A DNA stretch of 50,555 bases from Streptococcaceae bacterium (GTDB lineage: Bacteria > Bacillota > Bacilli > Lactobacillales > Streptococcaceae): contig JAITVN010000043.1 in assembly GCA_031285775.1 (NCBI GenBank), positions 1-50,555 on the forward strand, in the 5' to 3' direction. Each line of letters opens with the position of its first letter. Positions within the stretch are counted from its first letter, which is position 1. Positions 44,659 to 50,555 of this stretch are shown here, piece by piece. Below the pieces are notes generated by a model. It did no database searches. It had not been told where the DNA came from and was given only the letters and a program-made list of their open reading frames with translations. A program made the translations under genes and the position numbers.

Positions 44659-45513
44659 ATGAACAAGAAGCGTTATTTGATTGCAGGTCTTGCAGTTGCT
44701 GCAGGTCTAGGAATGGGAATTAGTGCGAATGCAGATGTTGACATGCAGCGTCTCTACAATCCGAACTCCGGCGAGCACTTTTACACTGCGGGTTCTGCCG
44801 AAAAAGACAGTTTGATAAAGGCTGGCTGGAAATATGAGGGGATCGGCTGGGTTGCGCCTGACAACGGGGATCCAGTTTATCGCCTCTACAATCCCAATGC
44901 GGGTGATCATTTCTATACACTGAGTGCTTATGAAAGAAATGAATTGGTCAAAGTCGGCTGGAATGACGAAGGCATCGGCTGGTATTCTGGCGGAAATACG
45001 CCAGTCTATCGCGCTTACAATCCAAACGCGGTTTCAGGCGCACACAATTACACACCAGGCAGTTTTGAGCAGAATTCGCTGATAAAAGCGGGCTGGAAGG
45101 ATGAAGGGATTGCCTGGTACGGCATTAGTTCTGAACCAGTGACTTCGTCTCAAATGAATTTGGCGCAAATTCAAAAAGGGGATTTTTCTAGTATTGAAGG
45201 AATCTGGAAAGATAAATACGGAAACACACTTACGATAACAAAATCTGATATTACAGGCTATATTCCAGAAGCTGATTTTACTCAGAAGGTCATCGTTAAG
45301 GATCCCAAAATTGTAGATGGTTATCTGATGGCAAATCCAAGCCTTGAGGATCAATCACCACTTATTGTTCCAAAGGATGTCAAAGTGACAGGAAGTCCAT
45401 ACTGGGCGGACGATTCTGACAGCACTCAGGACAGGATTATCGCAGCTGTCGGAAAAGGTGCCATGGCGCCTTTCAATGAAATGAGCAGATTTGCATACTA
45501 TAAAGTAAAATAA
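44659..45513 (+). CDS. Secreted protein with three DUF5648-type repeats and a DUF6287-like C-terminal domain
   Basis: No function is known to me. The 284 residues start with a signal peptide (about 1-25, cut after ANA), then three repeats of about 45 residues (28-72, 73-117, 118-165). Each has the pattern (V/Q)YR-x-YNPN...HxYT...E...L...GW..EGI.WY. The C-terminal part (about 172-284; SSIEGIWKDKYGNTLTI) resembles a domain common in lactococcal and streptococcal secreted proteins, often met as DUF6287. There is no LPXTG or choline-binding motif, so it is free or non-covalently bound. It is a single-gene unit with its own promoter and terminator. Domain names are from memory. Confidence 0.8.
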   Translation: MNKKRYLIAGLAVAAGLGMGISANADVDMQRLYNPNSGEHFYTAGSAEKDSLIKAGWKYEGIGWVAPDNGDPVYRLYNPNAGDHFYTLSAYERNELVKVGWNDEGIGWYSGGNTPVYRAYNPNAVSGAHNYTPGSFEQNSLIKAGWKDEGIAWYGISSEPVTSSQMNLAQIQKGDFSSIEGIWKDKYGNTLTITKSDITGYIPEADFTQKVIVKDPKIVDGYLMANPSLEDQSPLIVPKDVKVTGSPYWADDSDSTQDRIIAAVGKGAMAPFNEMSRFAYYKVK

Positions 45514-45514
45514 A

Positions 45515-45542
45515 TTAAAAGAGCTTGAAAAAGCTCTTTTAA
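45515..45542. terminator. Bidirectional terminator between the repeat protein gene and exoA
   Basis: A perfect 12-base-pair stem, TTAAAAGAGCTT (45515-45526) with AAGCTCTTTTAA (45531-45542), and a GAAA tetraloop. T tracts lie within the stem end on both strands. Confidence 0.88.
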
Positions 45543-45550
45543 TCACTAAA

Positions 45551-45577
45551 CTGAGTTCGGCGCGCCTCACATCTTGA
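45551..45577 (-). repeat. Short member of the dispersed intergenic repeat, copy C
   Basis: Read on the minus strand directly after the exoA stop codon: AAGATGTGAGGCGCGCC then GAACTCAGTTTAG. The first half matches AAGATGTGAAGCGCGC in the 118-bp units and AAGATGTGAG after the binding-protein gene at 6790. The second half matches GAACTCAGTTAAG at 6948-6960. It looks like copy A with the middle removed. Confidence 0.55.
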
Positions 45578-46417
45578 TTATATCTCCATTTCCAGAATTA
45601 TCGGCACATGATCCTGTCTGGCGCCTGTGTCAATCATATCGGAGCAGATAATTTTGTCAGCCAGGCGATTGCTTACCAGCCAGTAATCAATGCGCCAGCC
45701 AGTGTTATTGACTTTGGCCATGCGGCTGCGCTGAGAATACCAGCTGTAGCGGCCTGGAACATCTCCGTGAACATAACGGAAGCTGTCTGTGAATCCAGCA
45801 TCAAGCAGAAGTCCGAATTTTTCACGCTCTTCATCGGTAAATCCGGCATTCATATGATTAGATTTAGGGTTTGCAAGGTCGATTTCCTGAAAGGCTGCAT
45901 TGAAGTCGCCAGATGAAAAGACTGGTTTCTGTTTGTCTAGACTTGAAAGATATTCTCTGTACTTGTCGTCCCAACTTTCACGAAGTTTTAAGCGCTTCAG
46001 ACCTTCGCCGGAATTTGGCGTGTAAACTTGGCTGACAAAGAATTCTGGAAACTCTAGAGTAATGATGCGTCCTTCAGAGTCCATAGTTTCGGGCGCACCG
46101 ATTTCTGGAAAGGTAACTTTCGGTTCCGGCAAAGTTTCTTTATACAGAAACATTGTTCCGGCATAACCTTTACGGGCAGGCGGCGTCGAGATGCGTTGGA
46201 CAATTTTATAGCCTGGAAAGTTTTCGGACAAGATCGCTAGAATTTTGCTGGTCTTTTTTTCATCGTCATTTAGCTTGGTTTCCTGAAGGGCCAGAACCTC
46301 TGGTTGTAATTCACTGAGCTTTTTAATGACAGCCATCGACAGGGCAGAGCGCTCAGAAGTGCCTGTAAGTGCTGCGTTCAAGGAATCAATGTTCCAGGAG
46401 ATAAATGTATATTTCAT
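45578..46417 (-). CDS. exoA: Exodeoxyribonuclease III / AP endonuclease family protein
   Basis: DNA repair nuclease that cuts at abasic sites. The 279 residues have the exonuclease-endonuclease-phosphatase fold: ISWNIDSLNA at the N-terminus, ALQETKL with the metal-binding Glu, SGDFNAAF (catalytic Asp/Asn) and the final RQDHVPI with the catalytic His. Convergent with the preceding gene. Confidence 0.9.
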   Translation of the reverse strand: MKYTFISWNIDSLNAALTGTSERSALSMAVIKKLSELQPEVLALQETKLNDDEKKTSKILAILSENFPGYKIVQRISTPPARKGYAGTMFLYKETLPEPKVTFPEIGAPETMDSEGRIITLEFPEFFVSQVYTPNSGEGLKRLKLRESWDDKYREYLSSLDKQKPVFSSGDFNAAFQEIDLANPKSNHMNAGFTDEEREKFGLLLDAGFTDSFRYVHGDVPGRYSWYSQRSRMAKVNNTGWRIDYWLVSNRLADKIICSDMIDTGARQDHVPIILEMEI

Positions 46418-46483
46418 AATTCAAATTATATCATGAGTTGATCTAAAATTAGGTCAGCTGAAATTGAATGTTTTTGAGTTGAC

Positions 46484-46515
46484 CGTAAAAAACCCGAAGC
46501 GTAACTCCGGATTTT
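46484..46515 (-). terminator. Terminator of the PEP synthase gene
   Basis: On the minus strand AAAATCCGGAG pairs with CTTCGGGTTTT (plus 46505-46515 and 46489-46499, two G-T pairs), followed by T residues. Confidence 0.75.
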
Positions 46516-46555
46516 CATTATTTTGGTGCAGAATTTTTCTGAAGTTTTCTGGCTT

Positions 46556-48961
46556 TTACCAGTCTAGCTCAGTTGATTCAGATTTGCCGCGGCCGGTCAT
46601 TGCGTCCAGCATGATGCGCTGCTCCAGCTGAGCGACCATTTTCTTTGTGCTCTTAACGGCATCAGGGTTGACAGATATGCTGTCTACGCCGCTGTGGACA
46701 AGGAAGTCGCAGAAGTCTGGATAGACACTTGGCGCCTGACCACAGATAGAAACAGTTTTGCCGTCTTTATGAGCCACTTCAATCAAGTGACGAATGGCAC
46801 GGCGGACAGCCAGGTTTCGTTCATCATAAATGTATTGAACGGTATCATTGTCGCGATCACAGCCGAGAATCAGCATTGTCAGGTCGTTTGATCCGATGGA
46901 ATAGCCATCGATAAACTGATTAAACTGATCTGCCAAGATAATGTTTGACGGAATTTCTGCCATCAGCCAGATCTTGAAGTCATTTCCGCGCTCCAGGCCT
47001 GCATCTTCCATGATCTTGGTGACCTTTTTCGCCTCTTCGACAGTTCGGCAGAATGGAATCATGATTTGTAGATTCTTGAAGCCGAATCCGTCACGAACTT
47101 TTTTAACAGCTTCTAATTCCAGTTTGAAAGCAGGAAGGTATTTCGGATCATAGTAACGTGACGCACCGCGCCAGCCCAGCAGAGCAGACGGCTCTTCAGG
47201 CTCATATTTATCGCCGCCTTTGAGGTCACGATATTCGCTTGACTTAAAGTCGGACAAACGCAGGACAACTTGGCGAGGCGCCATGGCTTGACAGACTTTA
47301 CGGATACCTTCGGCCAGCTGGTCGACCACAAAGTCAGAACGTCCGGTCTCAATCAAATAAAGCGGATGTTCATGGATAAAGGTCGTCCAGATAAATTCTT
47401 CACGCATCAAACCGATACCATCTGCAGGCAGACTGCTGTATTTATCTGCCAAATCCGGATCACCCAAGTTCATATAAACCTTAGTTGCTGTTGTTGGGAA
47501 GACTTCAGCGACAGCAGCAGAAGCGATTGGATTTTCAGTGTTTTCTTTGACCAAGTCTGCAATGATGCCGTCGTAGACGATTCCGTTGGTTGCGTCAACC
47601 GTGATAATCTGGTCATCTTCGATTGCCCGGGTGGCTTCGATTTCGGAGCGCGCCTCAGTTCCGACGATACAAGGAATCCCCAGTTCACGACTGACAATGG
47701 CTGCGTGACAGGTCATGCCTCCTGCATTGGTGACAATAGCACGAGCCTTTTTCATCGCTGGAACCCAATCAGGTGTTGTCATTGTAGTGACAAGGACTTC
47801 GCCTTCATTGAATTTATCGATATCTTTAGGGTCAAAGATGATGTGTGCTTTTCCCGCAGCTCTGCCAGGACTTGCTGGGAGACCGCGAACGACGACTTCA
47901 CGAGCGGTGGTTACTGCAGATGCATTTTTTTCAAGCTCTTCACTTCCTGCTTTAGGTTGTATTTTAGCTTTGCGGGCCCAAACGGTTTCTGGACGTGCTT
48001 GGAGCATCCAAAGTTTATTTGTGCGCTCATCTAGGGCAAACTCTGTGTCCATGTAGACACCGTAATGACGCTCTAGTTTCTTGACATATCCAGCTAATTC
48101 AATGATTTGATCCTCAGTCAGAACTTGAGCTTTGGCTTCGTCTTCAGGTACCTTTTCTTCGATGCAGTCACCGCCAGGCTTACGAACTAAGCGAACTTTC
48201 TTATTATTGACGGTGATATCGGCAATTGTTAGTGTATCTTTGTTGACCAGGTAATTGTCAGGGGTAACGGTACCCTGCACAACGTATTCGCCCAATCCCC
48301 AAGCGGCTTCAATGTCAATGATTTTGTCATTTCCAGTTGAGACGTTAATGGAGAACATGACACCTGAAGCCTTGGAAAATACCATCATCTGTACCGCCGC
48401 AGACAAGGCGACCTTCATATGGTCGAAGCCTTGTTTTGTCCGATAATAGGTGGCACGATCTGTAAATAATGAAGCATAGCAGTCTTTGACGCGCTGAACG
48501 ACATTATCTGCGCCGCGGACATTCAAATAGGTATCTTGCTGTCCGGCAAAGCTGGCATCTGGTAAGTCTTCAGCAGTGGCAGAAGAACGAACAGCTACAA
48601 ATGGCTCAGCTTCTCCAGCCCGACTGGCTAATTCTTGGTAGGCTTCTCGAATGGTCTTTGCCAGATCTTCCGGCATGTCAACGGATTGAATCATTTCACG
48701 TATGTTACTGGCTACCGTATGAAGCTGTTGTGAATTTTCAACATCAGTTAAGCCTTCCAGTTCTCGTGCAATTCGATCCTCTAAACCAGTCGCTTTCATA
48801 AAGTGCTGGTAACCGTAAGCTGTGGTTGCAAAACCGTAAGGGACAGGAATTCCTTCAATTGAAGTCATTTCTCCGAGTGAGGAAGATTTACCACCCACCA
48901 GTGCAACATCTTCGCGCTTCAATTCATCAAACCAAAGCACATATTTGTCATCTCGAGCCAT
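46556..48961 (-). CDS. ppsA: Phosphoenolpyruvate synthase
   Basis: Makes PEP from pyruvate and ATP, releasing AMP and phosphate, for gluconeogenesis. The 801 residues have an N-terminal ATP-grasp domain (about 1-345; VALVGGKSSSLGEM, AVRSSATAEDLPDASFAGQ), a phosphohistidine swivel domain with TNAGGMTCHAAIVSRELGIP (catalytic His near 417), and a C-terminal PEP/pyruvate barrel ending with SICGQAPSVYP. The CGQAPS motif and length fit PEP synthase rather than pyruvate phosphate dikinase (about 870-880). AGGAGG lies before the ATG. Its promoter carries a cre site. Confidence 0.92.
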   Translation of the reverse strand: MARDDKYVLWFDELKREDVALVGGKSSSLGEMTSIEGIPVPYGFATTAYGYQHFMKATGLEDRIARELEGLTDVENSQQLHTVASNIREMIQSVDMPEDLAKTIREAYQELASRAGEAEPFVAVRSSATAEDLPDASFAGQQDTYLNVRGADNVVQRVKDCYASLFTDRATYYRTKQGFDHMKVALSAAVQMMVFSKASGVMFSINVSTGNDKIIDIEAAWGLGEYVVQGTVTPDNYLVNKDTLTIADITVNNKKVRLVRKPGGDCIEEKVPEDEAKAQVLTEDQIIELAGYVKKLERHYGVYMDTEFALDERTNKLWMLQARPETVWARKAKIQPKAGSEELEKNASAVTTAREVVVRGLPASPGRAAGKAHIIFDPKDIDKFNEGEVLVTTMTTPDWVPAMKKARAIVTNAGGMTCHAAIVSRELGIPCIVGTEARSEIEATRAIEDDQIITVDATNGIVYDGIIADLVKENTENPIASAAVAEVFPTTATKVYMNLGDPDLADKYSSLPADGIGLMREEFIWTTFIHEHPLYLIETGRSDFVVDQLAEGIRKVCQAMAPRQVVLRLSDFKSSEYRDLKGGDKYEPEEPSALLGWRGASRYYDPKYLPAFKLELEAVKKVRDGFGFKNLQIMIPFCRTVEEAKKVTKIMEDAGLERGNDFKIWLMAEIPSNIILADQFNQFIDGYSIGSNDLTMLILGCDRDNDTVQYIYDERNLAVRRAIRHLIEVAHKDGKTVSICGQAPSVYPDFCDFLVHSGVDSISVNPDAVKSTKKMVAQLEQRIMLDAMTGRGKSESTELDW

Positions 48962-49111
48962 TTTGACCCTCCTTTAAAAATTTTATTTTAGATTTTGAAT
49001 TTTGAAAAAAATAAATAAATAAATAACAAGCCTGCTTCATATACCGATTTGCGAGTGAATGAACCTTAAAAAAGGGATATATGAAACGCGTTTAAGAGAA
49101 AAAGTAGGTTT

Positions 49112-49125
49112 TGAAAACGTTTTCT
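49112..49125. promoter_or_regulatory. cre site (CcpA) downstream of the ppsA start point
   Basis: TGAAAACGTTTTCT has a perfect palindromic core, GAAAACGTTTTC, and fits the cre consensus at 13 of 14 positions. It begins about 10 bases after the ppsA -10 on the minus strand, so CcpA bound here should block ppsA when glucose is present. Confidence 0.8.
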
Positions 49126-49134
49126 TCATAACTC

Positions 49135-49163
49135 ATTTTATTCCTTTATTTTAAATTTGTCAA
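49135..49163 (-). promoter_or_regulatory. ppsA promoter
   Basis: On the minus strand the -35 is TTGACA (49163-49158) and the -10 is TAAAAT (49140-49135), spacer 17. The leader is about 165 bases long and AT-rich. Confidence 0.82.
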
Positions 49164-49195
49164 TCAAAATTCATCTATTTTTTTACTTTTATCAA

Positions 49196-49224
49196 TTGAC
49201 AAAATGGCTAGTTTTCCGTACAAT
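49196..49224 (+). promoter_or_regulatory. Promoter of the aminotransferase gene
   Basis: The -35 is TTGACA (49196-49201) and the -10 is TACAAT (49219-49224), spacer 17. It is divergent from the ppsA promoter 33 bases away, so the cre site might also influence it from upstream. Confidence 0.85.
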
Positions 49225-49230
49225 ACAAGG

Positions 49231-49418
49231 AAGCGGCCTAGAAGAGAGGAAGCAGGAGAAATCCGCGCTTAAAACAAGATTAATTGAAGATGAAGGTCAA
49301 GAAAAACGCATCTGCATCCTTTTTATGAGAAGGTGTGTTCAGATGACTGGTTTTGAGTTAAGCACTTGTAGCGTCGAAAATTTCAGGCTGGCACCTTCTA
49401 GGATAGAGGAGATAAGAA
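49231..49418 (+). other. Roughly 190-base structured leader of the aminotransferase gene
   Basis: Between the promoter and the ribosome site. AGAAGGTG (49329-49336) can pair with CACCTTCT (49392-49399), closing a 55-base loop that ends just before the AGAGGAG ribosome site. No T-box sequence and no known riboswitch could be recognised. An ATG at 49326 opens a frame without a ribosome site that overlaps the real gene out of frame; it is not called. Confidence 0.45.
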
Positions 49419-50555
49419 ATGAAGAATTTTCAGAAATCACAAAAATTGGAACATGTGTCTTATGATATTCGCGGACCTGTTTTGGATGAGGCCAATCGAA
49501 TGCGGGCGAAAGGCGAAAAAATCCTGCGCTTAAATACTGGAAATCCGGCAGAGTTCGGCTTTTTAGCTCCAGACGAGGTCGTTCATGATTTGATTACAAA
49601 TGTTGTCAACTCCGAAGGCTATTCAGATTCAAAAGGAATTTTTTCGGCGCGTAAGGCCATCATGCAGTATTGCCAGCTCAAAAGGATACCCAATGTAGGC
49701 GTAGAGGATGTTTATCTGGGAAATGGTGTGTCTGAGATGATTGTCATGGCCATGCAGGGGCTGCTGGATACTGGTGATGAAGTATTAGTGCCAAGTCCTG
49801 ATTATCCGCTTTGGACAGCAGCCGTCTCATTAGCTGGCGGAAAGGCAGTGCATTATATCTGCGATGAGGGAGCTGACTGGTTTCCAGATATCGACGACAT
49901 TAAGTCGAAAATTACCCGTAACACAAAGGCCATCGTCATTATCAATCCTAATAATCCGACAGGCGCGCTGTATTCTACTGATTTGCTGCTGGAAATCGTG
50001 AAGATTGCGCGTGAAAATGACCTGATTATCTATTCTGATGAAATTTATGATCGCATGGTCATGGATGGGTTGACCCACACTTCCATTGCTTCACTTGCGC
50101 CAGATCTGTTTGTGGTTACGATGAACGGTCTGTCCAAGTCACACCGGATTGCGGGCTTCCGTGTCGGCTGGATGGTTTTATCAGGCGACAAGACGCACGT
50201 CAGAGATTATATTGAGGGGCTGAACATGCTGGCCTCTATGCGGCTCTGCTCCAATGTTTTAGCGCAGCAAGTGGTACAGACTTCCCTCGGAGGCTATCAG
50301 TCAGTTGATGAATTGCTGCTGCCGGGTGGTCGAATTTATGAGCAGCGTGAAGTGATTTGTGATGTGATCAATTCTATTCCGGGTTTGACTGTGGTTCGTC
50401 CTAAAGCTGCTTTTTATGTCTTTCCCAAAATTGATCGAGAAATGTATCACATTGAGAGTGACGAACAATTTGTTTTAGACTTTTTGAAGCAGGAGAAGGT
50501 GCTGCTGGTGTCTGGAAAAGGCTTCAACTACACTGAGTCTGATCATTTCCGTATT
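49419..50555 (+). CDS. alaT: Alanine-type aminotransferase (AlaA/AlaT-like), cut by the window end
   Basis: PLP enzyme of aminotransferase class I, probably interconverting pyruvate/glutamate and alanine/2-oxoglutarate. 379 residues are visible with no stop; about 25 more are expected. The N-terminus KLEHVSYDIRGPVLDEANRM and LNTGNPAEFGF are typical of the AlaA group. INPNNPTGALYS, SDEIYD and the PLP-binding K240 in NGLSKSHRIAGFRVGW are present. AGAGGAG precedes the ATG. Substrate is by family resemblance. Confidence 0.9.
   Translation, partial: MKNFQKSQKLEHVSYDIRGPVLDEANRMRAKGEKILRLNTGNPAEFGFLAPDEVVHDLITNVVNSEGYSDSKGIFSARKAIMQYCQLKRIPNVGVEDVYLGNGVSEMIVMAMQGLLDTGDEVLVPSPDYPLWTAAVSLAGGKAVHYICDEGADWFPDIDDIKSKITRNTKAIVIINPNNPTGALYSTDLLLEIVKIARENDLIIYSDEIYDRMVMDGLTHTSIASLAPDLFVVTMNGLSKSHRIAGFRVGWMVLSGDKTHVRDYIEGLNMLASMRLCSNVLAQQVVQTSLGGYQSVDELLLPGGRIYEQREVICDVINSIPGLTVVRPKAAFYVFPKIDREMYHIESDEQFVLDFLKQEKVLLVSGKGFNYTESDHFRI

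Noticed and set aside
49326-49465. Open frame within the aminotransferase leader
   Set aside because: No ribosome site, overlaps the real gene out of frame, and its sequence resembles nothing.

Overview
The window looks like the chromosome of a low-GC Firmicute of the Streptococcaceae, most likely a Lactococcus (or Pseudolactococcus). The reasons are an AraC-type XylR beside xylA, a short competence-type ssbB in front of groES-groEL as in streptococci, an LmrC/LmrD-like heterodimeric exporter, a CodY box on a branched-chain amino acid transport gene, an Rgg regulator with a small hydrophobic peptide gene, a ctsR-clpC pair and RNA polymerase delta. No phage, IS element or CRISPR array was seen. 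Genus-level assignment is inference.

Layout. 1-2.9 kb: ssbB, then groES-groEL under a perfect CIRCE operator. 3.0-15.5 kb: a xylan/xylose utilisation cluster: divergent xylR; then xylA, a sugar-binding lipoprotein, two CUT1 permeases, a cytoplasmic NodB-type deacetylase, xylB, xylM, a GH43 beta-xylosidase, an aldo/keto reductase and an acetyltransferase. The cluster has no ABC ATPase, so a shared ATPase elsewhere is inferred. 15.6-20.4 kb: livJ, then livHMGF. 20.4-24.7 kb: rnc-smc. 24.7-30 kb: a MerR/GyrI-type regulator with a 19-bp-spacer promoter, then a heterodimeric ABC exporter whose roughly 480-nt leader carries 118-bp tandem hairpin repeats. 30.0-31.4 kb: an Rgg regulator divergent from a 27-codon small hydrophobic peptide gene, a candidate quorum-sensing pair. 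31.4-36.7 kb: tRNA-Arg(CCG), rnz, an SDR gene, a dCMP deaminase gene, two tandem cytochrome b5-like genes (the first interrupted by a stop at codon 4) and recJ. 36.8-44.5 kb: apt, rpoE, mltG, greA, ctsR-clpC, hpf. 44.6-50.5 kb: a secreted repeat protein, exoA (minus), PEP synthase (minus, with a cre site) and an alanine-type aminotransferase cut by the window end.

How the genes work together. In the xyl cluster, xylo-oligosaccharides would be bound and imported, deacetylated and cleaved inside the cell, then passed through mutarotase, isomerase and kinase to xylulose 5-phosphate. CcpA-type (cre), CodY, HrcA (CIRCE) and CtsR sites show classic Firmicute global control. PEP synthase under a cre-bearing promoter suggests gluconeogenic capacity.

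The most unusual signals are the Rgg/small-peptide pair with a 20-bp direct repeat in its promoter region, a dispersed intergenic repeat family in three places, tandem hairpin arrays inside operons, and four extended -10 promoters placed so close to start codons that the mRNAs should be leaderless or nearly so.
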